Below are positions 11,501-20,805 of a stretch of DNA of 64,000 nt, in pieces. This DNA comes from Oopsacas minuta (taxonomy: Eukaryota; Porifera; Hexactinellida; Lyssacinosida; Leucopsacidae): contig JAKMXF010000298.1 in NCBI GenBank assembly GCA_024704765.1, positions 1-64,000 on the forward strand, in the 5' to 3' direction. The first letter of the stretch is position 1, and each line of letters begins with the position of its first letter. The notes below the pieces were generated by a model. That model searched no databases. It was not told the DNA's origin and was given only the letters and a program-made list of their open reading frames with translations. The position numbers were made by a program, and so were the translations under genes.

Positions 11501-12335
11501 GTCAGCTGGTATGACTATATTATCCGGTGGAGCTGAAGGAGTAGAACAAGCCTCTGGTGAGTTAACTGATCGGATAGAGGGACTGATTCAAGAGGAAGAT
11601 TTTGAAGCTTCCAAACGTTACAGCTTGTGTATGAATATTGAGCGGGAATACCACGGACGAATAAATGGTAGAGGAAGTATGTTCAGGAAGCAAATTGAAA
11701 CAGACTTTGGTGTAATTATAAAGTTTCCTAGTCAGGGGTCTGACGATACTAACGTGCATATTGTGGGAATTAAAGAGAATGCCGAGAAAGCAGAAGAATA
11801 TATTCTTAAACAGGTTAGTAAGATAAATGATAGATTTCTGTTAGTGTATAATAGTATAGCCTATTATTGTATATTATGATAGGTCGAAAATTGGGAATCT
11901 CAAGTTTCCGTCTCATTCGATGTTCCTCATAAATATCATGGCAGAATAATCGGAGCAAAGGGCAGAGCAATTAACAAATTAAAAGAAGATTTCGGAATAT
12001 TGTCAATTGATTTTCCTAAGAATCCATCTCTCCCTAACCAGAATACTATCCGTGTAACTGGTAGTGAGGGTAACGTAAATAGCTGTAAAGATTATTTGTT
12101 GGAGCAGGTAATTGAGTGGGATGAAAACAATCCTGTAGAGATCCAGCACGAGTACAGACGTGCTCCTTCAAATCTACCTGCTTCTTCACATCATTCTACT
12201 GGATTTTCATTATTGGATGCTCCTTGGAAAGATCCCTCTCAACCTGCCTTCTCCCAAGACGAGTTTCCCTCTCTTCAGTCGGCACACTCGCAACCTTCGC
12301 AGTCAGACAACTGGGCTGCTAAGGTAAAGCACTGA
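8592..12335 (+). CDS. HDLBP: Vigilin, multi-KH RNA-binding protein (one intron)
   Basis: Exon 1 is 8592-11813 and exon 2 is 11883-12335. The 69-bp intron 11814-11882 begins GTTAGT and ends TGATAG, and joins phase 0 to give about 1224 aa (human vigilin is 1268). Without splicing the frame stops at 11879. The protein is a long series of KH domains. Intact GxxG loops include ILGKKGQK (about residue 136), YIIGKDGKN (about 273), IIIGQKGKQ (about 647) and RIIGAKGRA in exon 2 (about 1094). Many other KH repeats have degenerate loops, as in known vigilins. Vigilin binds mRNA and tRNA and links ribosomes to the ER. The C-terminus has a FPSL motif typical of the family tail. An AAG|GTAAAG sequence just before the stop resembles a donor, so a further short exon cannot be excluded. 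Confidence 0.93.
11814..11882 (+). other. Intron of vigilin gene (69 bp)
   Basis: Donor AACAG|GTTAGTAAG and acceptor TATGATAG|GTCGAA. Removal keeps the frame and restores a KH domain containing HGRIIGAKGRAINKL across the junction. It sets the scale of introns in this genome. Confidence 0.9.
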
Positions 12336-12644
12336 TGTTCTGTTCCTGCTAGGTCTGCTCATACAAACTGTATCTATACTCTATTGTGGGAGAATTATGT
12401 GCTAATTAGTGCATTACTGACTTTGATATTGTATTCATGTCCTATTAGAATTTTAGCACTACTCTATCTAATTGTTTGGTAAATACATTAATACATTATA
12501 GAATTATACCATTCATTTATATGTACCATTTTATGTATTGTGTAGCTAGTCAATGCAATATATTGTGATTGTTGTATACAGCAGGGGGATGTGTGTAAAT
12601 GCGCTAGCAAGTATTGCAATTATAAGATTGTATAAGGTCCAGTG
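12336..12644. other. Intergenic spacer between convergent genes
   Basis: 309 bp between the 3' ends of vigilin (+) and the small gene at 12645-12998 (-). AT-rich, with no open frame or RNA gene seen. It presumably holds both 3' UTRs. Confidence 0.5.
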
Positions 12645-12998
12645 TTAGCACTGCAACTTTAGCTTCAAATCCTTTATTTCTTTTTCTAACAACTTCTTTT
12701 TTATCGTCCATTCAAGCTTTTTTTGCTGCAATTTTACGATTGCTTTCTGACGTCTAATCTTAAAAGTAGTCTCATTTTTTCCGCTAAGATACGATAATTG
12801 TTTAATAACAAATATTCTTCTGTTTAGGATAATGGCTTCTACTTCCGCATTGAATGTATTGCCTAACATTTTCTGTATTTCAGCATTAGAAGTTAATTTT
12901 AATTTGGAATCGTCCAATACGTGAGCTAAATCTGTATTTTGTATCTTTTCCTTCCAATCAGGTATTAGAATCTCCTTAATTAAATTCAATGAACTCAT
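12645..12998 (-). CDS. Small helical protein, unknown; paralog of 21917-22312
   Basis: 117 aa from the ATG at 12998. The frame extends nine codons further upstream, but only to a GTG. I do not recognise the family. The protein is Lys/Leu-rich and predicted helical, with a C-terminal coiled-coil-like stretch rich in K and E. It aligns over about 100 residues with the product of 21917-22312. Shared pattern: WKE near the N-terminus, then L-x-x-(V/I)-(L/I)-D-x-(S/A)-K-L-x-x-T, then (I/L)-x-x-(M/L)-(L/M), then (I/L)(I/L)LN-x-(R/K)-I with no gap across the middle block. It is convergent with vigilin. The start is uncertain, since a 5' exon could lie upstream. No function can be assigned. Confidence 0.6.
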   Translation of the reverse strand: MSSLNLIKEILIPDWKEKIQNTDLAHVLDDSKLKLTSNAEIQKMLGNTFNAEVEAIILNRRIFVIKQLSYLSGKNETTFKIRRQKAIVKLQQKKLEWTIKKKLLEKEIKDLKLKLQC

Positions 12999-13087
12999 TC
13001 TTTCTTTCTCTAACTTCCATTCCACCTTTAAATACTCAAATAATTGTATTCGTTAATGTCCCTCATTACAGATGTTACATAACGTCT

Positions 13088-13142
13088 TTGTAATATTAGT
13101 TTTAGTACTAATAATACAATTCTTGTAATATTAGTTTTAGTA
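13088..13142. repeat. 20-bp direct repeat, two copies 35 bp apart
   Basis: The sequence ttgtaatattagttttagta occurs at 13088-13107 and again at 13123-13142, in the divergent intergenic region upstream of cyclin H. It may be a simple local duplication. Confidence 0.8.
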
Positions 13143-13240
13143 AATATTTAATTATTCGTAAGAGTTGATTAAATAATCTTATAAATCACTTAAAGAGTGA
13201 AGCATGAATACATCATACATACTTTAGGAGACGTATACAA

Positions 13241-13276
<36 letters not shown>
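13241..13276. repeat. (AAT)12 microsatellite
   Basis: Twelve uninterrupted AAT units lie 55 bp upstream of the cyclin H ATG, in the divergent promoter region shared with the small gene at 12645-12998. Confidence 0.97.
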
Positions 13277-13330
13277 CTGTTATATTATATTTTAATTAAT
13301 TACATGTGTTAGTTGTAGAGTTGTAAATAG

Positions 13331-14197
13331 ATGTTTAATGAGAGTACACATAAGAAGCACTGGCTATTCCCAGACCTGGCCCATATAGATAAGTTACGTA
13401 AAGAAGCTTATGATAAACACATAGAAACATATACACCATTAAATCCCATTACCTACGAAGAGCAATCTCTTCTTATCAGACATTATAGCAAAGAATTAAT
13501 AAAGTTCTGTTCAGTTTATAATCCGCCAGTACCTCCAGGCACAATATACACAGCACTGACTTACTTCAATAGGATTTACCTCCGTGAGGCATCTATCCAG
13601 CTACAACCTAGAGATATGATGTTTTCTTGTGCTTATCTTGCTTTTAAAGTGGATGAATATAACTTATCCATAGATCAATTCCTCAAGGTGTTGCCTAAGG
13701 AGATGCAGAGTTTAGTGGGTCATACTGTTATTTCTTTTGAATTGACAGTTATGAGTGCTTTGAATTGTGAACTAGCAGTTTACAGCCCGTACAGACCACT
13801 TCACGGACTATTGACTGATATGAAGGTTAGACACTCAGAAGAAGTAGAATTATTGAAAGACAAGAGCGAGAAATACTTATCTTTGTCGATATTGACAGAT
13901 GTCATATTCTTGTATCCTCCTAGTCAGATAGCTCTGTGTGCTATTTATATTTCCTGCGAAGATTTGGGCATAGACATCGAGCAATACATGACAGAGTGTC
14001 TCTTTTCGGATCAACCAGACGGTATGAAGCAAGCAATTAAGATAGTCCGTACACAAGATGAGATACTTAAGCAACACAATAACAAGTATCTGGGGGATTC
14101 AGAGTGGAAGATAATTGAGGAGAAATTAGGGAAGTGTAGGAATCCAGAGTTTGACCCGAGAGATCCAAATTTTACGTTTAGAAATAAACAAATTTAA
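13331..14197 (+). CDS. CCNH: Cyclin H, subunit of CDK-activating kinase/TFIIH
   Basis: 288 aa (human 323). The N-terminus (STHKKHWLF, then a Lys/Arg-rich helix) matches the cyclin H N-terminal helix. Two cyclin folds follow, at about residues 45-155 and 160-265, with YFNRIYLREAS in the first cyclin box. Cyclin H activates CDK7 in the CDK-activating kinase and in TFIIH, so it acts in both cell-cycle control and transcription initiation. It is first in a same-strand run with NDUFA3-like, glomulin and GST theta genes; the next ATG is only 83 bp after its stop. The start is the ATG at 13331. Confidence that it is cyclin H rather than cyclin C rests on the N-terminal helix. Confidence 0.88.
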   Translation: MFNESTHKKHWLFPDLAHIDKLRKEAYDKHIETYTPLNPITYEEQSLLIRHYSKELIKFCSVYNPPVPPGTIYTALTYFNRIYLREASIQLQPRDMMFSCAYLAFKVDEYNLSIDQFLKVLPKEMQSLVGHTVISFELTVMSALNCELAVYSPYRPLHGLLTDMKVRHSEEVELLKDKSEKYLSLSILTDVIFLYPPSQIALCAIYISCEDLGIDIEQYMTECLFSDQPDGMKQAIKIVRTQDEILKQHNNKYLGDSEWKIIEEKLGKCRNPEFDPRDPNFTFRNKQI

Positions 14198-14254
14198 TAT
14201 TATACTATCTAATTACATAATATAGATTAAATCATAAGAACTAACATTATTTAT

Positions 14255-14267
14255 TTATATGCATTAG
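14255..14267 (+). promoter_or_regulatory. Acceptor-like site before NDUFA3-like gene
   Basis: A T-rich tract followed by TATATGCATTAG ends 13 nt before the ATG at 14281. Its placement between two close same-strand genes suggests a spliced-leader acceptor; a 5'-UTR intron is the alternative. Confidence 0.4.
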
Positions 14268-14280
14268 ATAAACTGAATTG

Positions 14281-14559
14281 ATGGGACAAGAATTAGCTCA
14301 CCTAACTCGCACTGCTTGGCAGAGAGAGCCTATTATACTAATCTCAGTTATAGGGGCTATTATCGGCCCATTGGGTGTGATTACAATGCCTTCTTTTTCT
14401 CAGAGAACATTTAAAGATATTAGAGACTTCCCAAAAGAATATCCATGGCCAGAGACTGCAGATGAGAGACGTAAACCTGTGCTTGAAGTTAAGGTACCAG
14501 AAATCGATGATCCTGTTAGAACATGGTTCTTGAAGCAATTTGAAGATGATCTCTTCTAA
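14281..14559 (+). CDS. NDUFA3: NADH dehydrogenase 1 alpha subcomplex subunit 3-like
   Basis: 92 aa from the ATG at 14281 (the codon before it is TTG). An N-terminal TRTAWQREPIILIS segment and the following hydrophobic helix (about residues 19-37, ending in a Pro/Ser-rich turn) match NDUFA3, whose human form has KNAWDKEPVLVVS in the same place. The rest is a short hydrophilic tail rich in Pro and acidic residues. NDUFA3 (B9) is a single-pass accessory subunit of the membrane arm of complex I in the mitochondrial inner membrane. It lies 83 bp after cyclin H and 135 bp before glomulin on the same strand. The family is small and poorly conserved, so the call rests mainly on the first 40 residues. 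Confidence 0.7.
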   Translation: MGQELAHLTRTAWQREPIILISVIGAIIGPLGVITMPSFSQRTFKDIRDFPKEYPWPETADERRKPVLEVKVPEIDDPVRTWFLKQFEDDLF

Positions 14560-14694
14560 TTTGATTGATGTTAGTATTTGAACGATATGTTACAACAAGT
14601 TTACCTTAATAACAATATAATACATATTATATGCTAAACATTACTCCCGTATATATCAAATAATTGTTACCAGCTCATTAGTTATAAGGCTGCT

Positions 14695-16404
14695 ATGGAT
14701 ATACAGAAAAAAAAACTTCTGAATCGTCTGGAGAATTGTGATTTGAGCGATCTGTCATTGGTACATCAGGATATTTACACTCTTCCTGAAGAACAGCTGA
14801 GAAGTATATCTCTTGATTTGATTCCAATTCTCTTCTCAAATCTCCTCAGAGATTCTTGCTTAACTTCCTTACAGACTCTGGAGTATGTTGCTGCTATATC
14901 TAATCCTAAAGAGGCAGTAATTGCCTTACTGGAGATATCTTGCTACATTGAAAATAACTTTAATTTAATCGTATTCTTGATTCAACTAAAGTTACTAGCT
15001 CTATCAGCAAACTCTGTATCTGATAAAATGCAATACTATTGTATAGATATACAGAATAAACGATTCTTAGAATTGGTCAGTCAATGGAGTGAAGATTGTG
15101 ATTTAGGAGAAAATAAGTCAAATTCTTACAGAGAGGAAATAGAATGGCTTTTGTCTCTAAACACAGTATTTGAAATAGACTTTAATTCACAATCTCTAAA
15201 GATAATTAACAGCAATCAAACTACCAGATTCCGTGTTAATTGTTTATTTGTGAGTATTTCTCTCTTTCTTTCTTCTCTAAGGACTTTACAAACATCGTTA
15301 CAATTCACTCACAGAGAATTTCCAACACTAGTTATATTTAACTTATGGCTACTTGGATTATACACTTCACTACTTGACCTAACCTCCCAGGACTTCTGTT
15401 ATCAGTTCTTATTCAGTAAACTTATCAGTACAATAAAGCCTGTATTTCTTATAACAAACAGTGTTAGTTTATTTACATTATTTGCTACAGTACAATCTGG
15501 ATTTGAAGGAGAGGAACATGATTCGTTTAACAAATTAGTCAGACTGGGTGTAGCACATTTCATATATCTAGCAGTACATGAGGGTCTTATAATAGATCCA
15601 TTACCTATCTGCTACTCTCCTATTTATCTACAGGAATCTTTATTTCCTATCACTTGTGTATTCCTGTCATTCTCAGCTGTTCATCTCACATCTAGAGGAT
15701 TGAAGATGTTAGAGAGGGTGACAACAATGAAAATAATGTTTGGAGTCCATTGCGAGTGGCAAACTTACGCAGAATTGTGTTACAGTCTAACTCAAGTAAT
15801 GGTATATTCTGATGAAGAGAATAACAGGAAAACAGCTGTAAATATATTCAAGAGATTATTCTCCCTCTTCCCTCCTCCCCTCCTACACTGGTTATACAAG
15901 TATTTGCTATATAAAGTGTCTCACGCGGGAGTTACTGGATTTATAATCACAATCTTAAAGGATGACATCCACAAATCTCTCTTAGATTCAATCTCGGAAG
16001 AATATCGATCCTACTTTACTGGTTCTCTCCTACACTCACTACTCAAGAGAATTGTTAAAATTCCAACCACACAACCTGCTCAGCTAGCTAATGAAATTGA
16101 CTCAATTCTAAGTACAATAAACTTACTCAGATATTTATTACTGAGAGATAGTGAACAAACAAATAACACACAGGTATGGAACTTATTAACTAGGATACAG
16201 AACTATACCTCTAACCTGAATAATCTCGCTACAGAGGCTATTGTCTTGTGTCACAAAGATTTGGACATTTCAGCTAAACAAACTCCCAAAACTAACAATT
16301 CTCAGAAACAAATAGATGAATCTACTCAATACACAATTTCAAAACTATATTTAATTATTGATCTTAATAACCGTCTCTCTGAGATAATTACTGAGAGTAA
16401 ATAA
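14695..16404 (+). CDS. GLMN: Glomulin, cullin-RING ligase inhibitor
   Basis: 569 aa in one exon (human 594), all-helical HEAT-like. Family landmarks are NPKEAVIALLE near residue 62, a VHEGLIIDPLPICYSPIYL segment near 300, SRGLKMLERV near 340, HAGVTGFIITILK near 410, YFTGSLLHSLL near 440 and STINLLRYLLLRDSE near 475. All match the order seen in animal glomulin. Glomulin binds the RBX1 RING domain and blocks E2 recruitment to SCF ligases; the RBX1-binding part is C-terminal. It sits in the middle of a tight same-strand run: its stop is 41 bp before the GST theta ATG, and an AATAAA overlaps its stop codon. Confidence 0.9.
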   Translation: MDIQKKKLLNRLENCDLSDLSLVHQDIYTLPEEQLRSISLDLIPILFSNLLRDSCLTSLQTLEYVAAISNPKEAVIALLEISCYIENNFNLIVFLIQLKLLALSANSVSDKMQYYCIDIQNKRFLELVSQWSEDCDLGENKSNSYREEIEWLLSLNTVFEIDFNSQSLKIINSNQTTRFRVNCLFVSISLFLSSLRTLQTSLQFTHREFPTLVIFNLWLLGLYTSLLDLTSQDFCYQFLFSKLISTIKPVFLITNSVSLFTLFATVQSGFEGEEHDSFNKLVRLGVAHFIYLAVHEGLIIDPLPICYSPIYLQESLFPITCVFLSFSAVHLTSRGLKMLERVTTMKIMFGVHCEWQTYAELCYSLTQVMVYSDEENNRKTAVNIFKRLFSLFPPPLLHWLYKYLLYKVSHAGVTGFIITILKDDIHKSLLDSISEEYRSYFTGSLLHSLLKRIVKIPTTQPAQLANEIDSILSTINLLRYLLLRDSEQTNNTQVWNLLTRIQNYTSNLNNLATEAIVLCHKDLDISAKQTPKTNNSQKQIDESTQYTISKLYLIIDLNNRLSEIITESK

Positions 16405-16408
16405 ATTA

Positions 16409-16432
16409 ATTTTATTATTTTTATTGTATTAG
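16409..16432 (+). promoter_or_regulatory. Acceptor-like site between glomulin and GST theta
   Basis: A T-rich tract ends TATTGTATTAG with AG at 16431-16432. That is 28 nt after the glomulin stop and 13 nt before the GST ATG. With 41 bp between the coding regions there is little room for an independent promoter, so a spliced-leader acceptor inside a polycistronic transcript is the simplest reading. Confidence 0.55.
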
Positions 16433-16445
16433 CATTTGTTACGAT

Positions 16446-17147
16446 ATGTCAGGCCTCAAAATATTCGTTGATTTGGTGTCTCAGCCGTCAAGAGCAGTCG
16501 CTCTACTTCTGGAGGTTAACAACATTCCTTACAATAAAGTGGTTGTCAACCTGGGTAAGGGAGAGCATCTCTCGCATTCAGAACTGAAAGCTGTGAATCC
16601 AAATACTAAGGTTCCTGCCTTACAGGAGGGTAAATTCTGCTTGTATGAGAGCGGAGCTATTCTACGCTACATTTGTTCATCTCGACAGCTCCCTGACCAC
16701 TGGTACCCTAAAGATCTCGAGAGGAGAGCCTTGGTAGATCAGTACCTAGACTGGCATCACTCAACAATAAGGATAGGGTGTGCTCATTGGTTCTTTGCTC
16801 AGCATATAGCCAGACAGCCCCCTACTCATCACGTTATTGTAGACAGCAAGGCTACTCTACTCAAAGCATTTTCTATTCTTAACGATTATACTTTACAAGA
16901 CAACAAGTTCCTTACTGGAGAAATGATTTCTATAGCAGACATACAGGCAATTTGTGAGCTAACTCAGCACTGGATGGTTGGCAGGAATGTCTACTCAGGA
17001 TATCCTAACATAGAGAAATGGGTAGCTGCTTGTATCAAGGAGCTACAGCCGCAATTCGATCAAGTACATGGGATTATCTACAAAATAAAAAGTCGAGGTT
17101 TATTCGGGACCGACACAAACCCCGAGCCTCTAAAGTCTAAGCTTTAA
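16446..17147 (+). CDS. GSTT1: Glutathione S-transferase, theta class
   Basis: 233 aa, one exon. The N-terminal thioredoxin-like domain (about 1-80) has the theta-type start IFVDLVSQPSRAV, in which the Ser of SQPSRA is the catalytic serine. It also has NPNTKVPAL (cis-Pro) and ESGAILRYI (glutathione-binding Glu-Ser). The helical C-terminal domain (about 90-220) includes GEMISIADIQAICEL, the usual N-capping motif. Theta GSTs conjugate glutathione to small electrophiles. It is the last gene of the cyclin H run. The length is normal and the start is the ATG at 16446. Confidence 0.93.
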   Translation: MSGLKIFVDLVSQPSRAVALLLEVNNIPYNKVVVNLGKGEHLSHSELKAVNPNTKVPALQEGKFCLYESGAILRYICSSRQLPDHWYPKDLERRALVDQYLDWHHSTIRIGCAHWFFAQHIARQPPTHHVIVDSKATLLKAFSILNDYTLQDNKFLTGEMISIADIQAICELTQHWMVGRNVYSGYPNIEKWVAACIKELQPQFDQVHGIIYKIKSRGLFGTDTNPEPLKSKL

Positions 17148-17502
17148 TCTATTATTCTAACTATAAACATTCTAGTTATTTCGTATTTGTTAGTTATATA
17201 TTTAATGATACAAGACTCAAATGAAAATGCTAAGTTTAATAACAGTACGGTGAAACAACTGAAGTGTGTGCTCTGAAAGCTAGTCAGAGTTGTCCATACA
17301 AATACAATAAAACTGCATGTTAGTAGTAATGTAAAGAACCTAATAAAATGAGAAAAAGAAACTCGAAAATATACAAACTCAAGAAGAGATTGATTCATAT
17401 TCGGCCGTCACTGTTCGGACACGTTCCCACTCGATCTTCCTCTCACGCAGTATTATTTGAAGCTAATTAGTTAGACACTTATCCTATTAGATAAACTATG
17501 CA
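17148..17502. other. Intergenic spacer between convergent genes
   Basis: 355 bp between the 3' ends of the GST (+) and sestrin (-) genes. An open frame on the minus strand (17144-17398) has a hydrophobic, low-complexity product and no homology I recognise. I see no gene here. Confidence 0.5.
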
Positions 17503-19065
17503 TTAGCTGTACTCGCGGTAAGGCCGTAGCGCGTACAGTAGCTCTGCTTTCTGCCTGCCCTCCATCATGATAATATTGATGTGTATTTTCTCTGTGTATT
17601 CGAAAGGATTCAGTCTTTCGAAATCTGCTCGTGTGAACAGGAAGGGATAGTACGTAATAAGTTTGATTGGTAATCTGAAATCTTTGAGTAGTTCTGTGAT
17701 ATTTTTATACTTGTAATCTTCATAGAAATGTCCCAGCAAGCACTGAGTGTATCTCTTCAGTCCTACACGGATTTCTTGAGTATTGTCACAGGCTACAGGC
17801 CCTACCTTCCCATAGGTTAGATCGTCTCCTATCTGGAACTCATCGTCAACAATCTTCTCCGTAGAATCCTGACACATATTCTGTAACAGGGTGTAGCCGT
17901 GCTCCAGCCAGTTATACTCGGATGCTCGACATATTAGCTCGTCATTAATCCCTTCTTCTGGAGTGAACTCTTCCCGTAGCAAACATTTTTCGCATAAATA
18001 CCGACGTAGATAAGGATGGGGTACTAGTAACTCAGGGGGAGGTTTGATCGGGTCACGTGTGGCTAAGTTTATGAATTCTTTTTCTACGTCTGTCTCATGG
18101 CAATTGATTTCTGAGTCGATTTTCTTTAAATTAGCAACCAAATTCTCGGCTACGTTCATATCTGGAAATGCTTTAGAAATCCAAATAGATTTTGATGTGA
18201 TTACTGACTCCTTGGAGAGAGGGTGATCACTCTCAATTTTTATTCCACACCCGAGAGCTAGTTGGGAGAGGGAATGGTAGCGTGACAGTATCAGGAAAGC
18301 GTGCACGATTTGTTGGAAACTCCAACGATTCTCAGCTACAGGATCGTCAACCAGTTGGGTAATATGTTTCTTCTCCAATTTCCAGGGAGCGCTCACCAAT
18401 ATTCTATTTACTTCTTGCAACTTCTTTAGCTTTGTAGGAATATTTTCAAGACCTTCCAGCCAGAGCACAGGTCCTTTACAATTCAGGAAATTTAATTCTT
18501 CTAAAGTAACTAGGTAGAGACAGCCTTGAGAGGCAGCAGCCATTATGGCAATGTAATGTCTCCAGGATTGAGATAGTACACTGTTACCATACATTATACG
18601 CTTATGAGCCTCTAGGAAAATGCTCAGGAATTTAGGATGATATCCCAGCATGTACACTAGGTTAGAGACACGTGACTCCATGTCGAAAGCGTCCAGAAAG
18701 AAATCGTAAGGATCCAATGAATCCGAGGCATGAGTCCCTTGTGTAATTGTATCGTGTTTCGTATCTTGAAAGAAGTTAGAAGGCTGGTCGTATTCGCGAG
18801 TTGGAATCATATATTTGCTTTCTAGCACTTTCTTTATTTCTTCTAGACTCTTATCATAGTTAGAATTCTTCAACCTGTACAGCATGGTGCTCAGCTCAGG
18901 CAGGAATTTGTCGTGTGCTTCAGCGAATAATCTTTCTTTCTCGTCAGCTGTCTCAGCCTTTGGCAGAGCTTGCATCAACGCGAAAAGAGAATCCAGTTTG
19001 GAATTGCGTGTCGGTTGCATGGAAGAGAGTAATGAAGTCAATTGGTCTTGATTCATAGTTTGCAT
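17503..19065 (-). CDS. SESN: Sestrin, stress-responsive mTORC1 regulator
   Basis: 520 aa, one exon (vertebrate sestrins are about 480-550). The N-terminal alkylhydroperoxidase-like domain has SWRHYIAIMAAASQGCLYLV. The Cys and the Tyr two residues later align with Cys125 and Tyr127 of human SESN2, but the position of His132 is Glu. The C-terminal domain ends MEGRQKAELLYALRPYREY, matching the family end. Of the human leucine-pocket residues I can align, Thr374, Tyr375, Arg390 and Glu451 appear kept, Thr377 appears to be Lys and Trp444 appears to be Leu. Sestrins restrain mTORC1 through GATOR2 and lower oxidative stress. The start is the ATG at 19065; a second Met lies three codons later. Confidence 0.9.
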   Translation of the reverse strand: MQTMNQDQLTSLLSSMQPTRNSKLDSLFALMQALPKAETADEKERLFAEAHDKFLPELSTMLYRLKNSNYDKSLEEIKKVLESKYMIPTREYDQPSNFFQDTKHDTITQGTHASDSLDPYDFFLDAFDMESRVSNLVYMLGYHPKFLSIFLEAHKRIMYGNSVLSQSWRHYIAIMAAASQGCLYLVTLEELNFLNCKGPVLWLEGLENIPTKLKKLQEVNRILVSAPWKLEKKHITQLVDDPVAENRWSFQQIVHAFLILSRYHSLSQLALGCGIKIESDHPLSKESVITSKSIWISKAFPDMNVAENLVANLKKIDSEINCHETDVEKEFINLATRDPIKPPPELLVPHPYLRRYLCEKCLLREEFTPEEGINDELICRASEYNWLEHGYTLLQNMCQDSTEKIVDDEFQIGDDLTYGKVGPVACDNTQEIRVGLKRYTQCLLGHFYEDYKYKNITELLKDFRLPIKLITYYPFLFTRADFERLNPFEYTEKIHINIIMMEGRQKAELLYALRPYREYS

Positions 19066-20052
19066 TTATTGGTACTCAATTGGAAAATATATTTGAAAGT
19101 TGTCCTGTTGGATAGAGTTGATATTATAAGTAGACCCAGAGTCTAGCAAGCTATTTATACTTTCCGAATAGTTGCTGCAGATAAGGAAGCGAGCATTTCA
19201 GGGTACACTAGTATAGTTATTTATTATCATTTATAGCCAGTCATGCTGGGTATACAAGTATTTACAAAATAGGTGTATAATGATTCACGCGTCATAAAAG
19301 TGTAATAAGAAAAAGTTACGTGTCAAAAGTTAGTAGATCATAATTTGAATTTAGTGAAGAGGTGTGCGAGCATGGAGTGCAGTAGCTCACATCATGAGGG
19401 AGCATCTTAAAATTACGAATCAGTACAACAGTCAGAGTAACGTAATATTACTTATTAGTAGGTTATAAGATATCTCAGAAATACAAATTTGCAAGGTATT
19501 CATTCATTCAATTATTTACGATTACATTTCAAATTATATTTCATAGCCCAAATGTTGCATTTGTATTACATGTATTCAGGCTGTGTCCTGCTGTACTTTA
19601 TCATTCCCATATTGCTACTATTTAATGTCTATGTACATATGTTGTTGTAAGCAAAATGTGAGTAAAAGAGTGTAGACTTTATAGCTATTTTAAATGTGTC
19701 AAGTTACACCACTTTACACCGAATGCAAATTTCAAGTTTAATCACAAATAACAATCAAAATACTGCAGTAGTAATCGCAATATGCTTCACAGGAAATAGG
19801 TAATTTCGTAATTATAATAATGACAGGCTATTAGTTGTAATCTAGTGCTAGTGTAAACTCCAGCTATATTGTTCTAGTTATTAGCTCATGCTTGTGAGAA
19901 TTGTCTTAGATTACTAGACAATCTGATTTGTACGCGTAATACCACTCAAAAAGTAGCATGTATAATGAATGTTGGTATGCAAACTGTCATTAATCATATA
20001 ATTATTCACAGATATCTCTAAGTGTAAATACATAACGCCCTGTCATTCTTGT
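19066..20052. other. Long spacer, no gene recognised
   Basis: 987 bp of AT-rich DNA upstream of sestrin and downstream of UTP23, both minus strand. I find no open frame of note, no tRNA-like cloverleaf and no repeat. By the standards of this window it is unusually long, so it may carry sestrin regulatory sequence. Confidence 0.5.
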
Positions 20053-20805
20053 TTAGTTCGTTTTGTCAGGAACTTCTATCTTGCTCAAAAGTAGGTGAGC
20101 TTTCTGTTTCATTTTGCGGACTCGTCTCTGCTTGCTTTTGTCAGCTGTCCCTTTCTTCTTCGTTACAGTATTCACTTGTTTACTGACTTTTCTTGACATA
20201 GGGTTAGGTCCTTTAGGAATTTTCCTTTTATTAATTTTTGCAGTAACACTAACTTTAGGCAATTGTGCTTTTAATCCGGCTATAATATTCCTCTCATCTC
20301 GAGAGGGACACAGCTTTGAGTATTCTATTTTATCTGATTTAATTTTAGTTTGTAGAGAAGGTGCTTCTAAAACAAGAGCATTGTTGGCAAGAGTCAGTAT
20401 AGGCGTGCCGGGAATTTCCCTAACTTTGAACTTTAAACTTCGATCCAAAGTAGCCACCATATATCTATTCTTGTTCTCTTCACCTACGAGGCCTAGAAAG
20501 CATTCTGCAGCCATATGTTTGTTATCATGGTTACATTTAAGATATTTATATTGTTTGATGATGTACAATCCTCCTTTGAAAGGTTCTCCGAGAGAATTTA
20601 TCTCATTTACAGCACATTTTGTAGTGAAAAGTCTGACTGAGGCAGAAAGGTAATTTGATAATTGGTCGCGGATATTAATTTTGTGTTCAAGAGCAGATTG
20701 ACAGAAAGTTCCATCAATTAAAATTTGAAAAGGTTCGTGGAAATGAAATGTTGTTCTAAGAAGTTGCAATATTCGTTTTGCTTGCTTCTTCCGTTTGTAT
20801 TTCAT
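20053..20805 (-). CDS. UTP23: rRNA-processing protein UTP23
   Basis: 250 aa (human 249). A PIN-like fold occupies about residues 15-165: it starts with YKRKKQAKRILQLL and an FQILIDGTF strand and contains a zinc-type cluster KCNHDNKHMAAECFLGLV. NRYMVATLDRSLKFKVR and NALVLEAPS then follow, as in UTP23. The C-terminus is very basic (KKKGTADKSKQRRVRKMKQ), typical of nucleolar proteins. UTP23 is an SSU-processome factor needed to release snR30/U17 and mature 18S rRNA. Its PIN site is usually partly degenerate. The start is the ATG at 20805. Confidence 0.92.
   Translation of the reverse strand: MKYKRKKQAKRILQLLRTTFHFHEPFQILIDGTFCQSALEHKINIRDQLSNYLSASVRLFTTKCAVNEINSLGEPFKGGLYIIKQYKYLKCNHDNKHMAAECFLGLVGEENKNRYMVATLDRSLKFKVREIPGTPILTLANNALVLEAPSLQTKIKSDKIEYSKLCPSRDERNIIAGLKAQLPKVSVTAKINKRKIPKGPNPMSRKVSKQVNTVTKKKGTADKSKQRRVRKMKQKAHLLLSKIEVPDKTN

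Noticed and set aside
19355-19400. Stretch resembling an Alu-like SINE box
   Set aside because: Similarity is limited to a dozen bases with no poly(A) tail or target-site duplication.
20114-20653. Long + strand open frame opposite UTP23
   Set aside because: UTP23 on the minus strand matches its family along the full length, so this frame is its antisense shadow.
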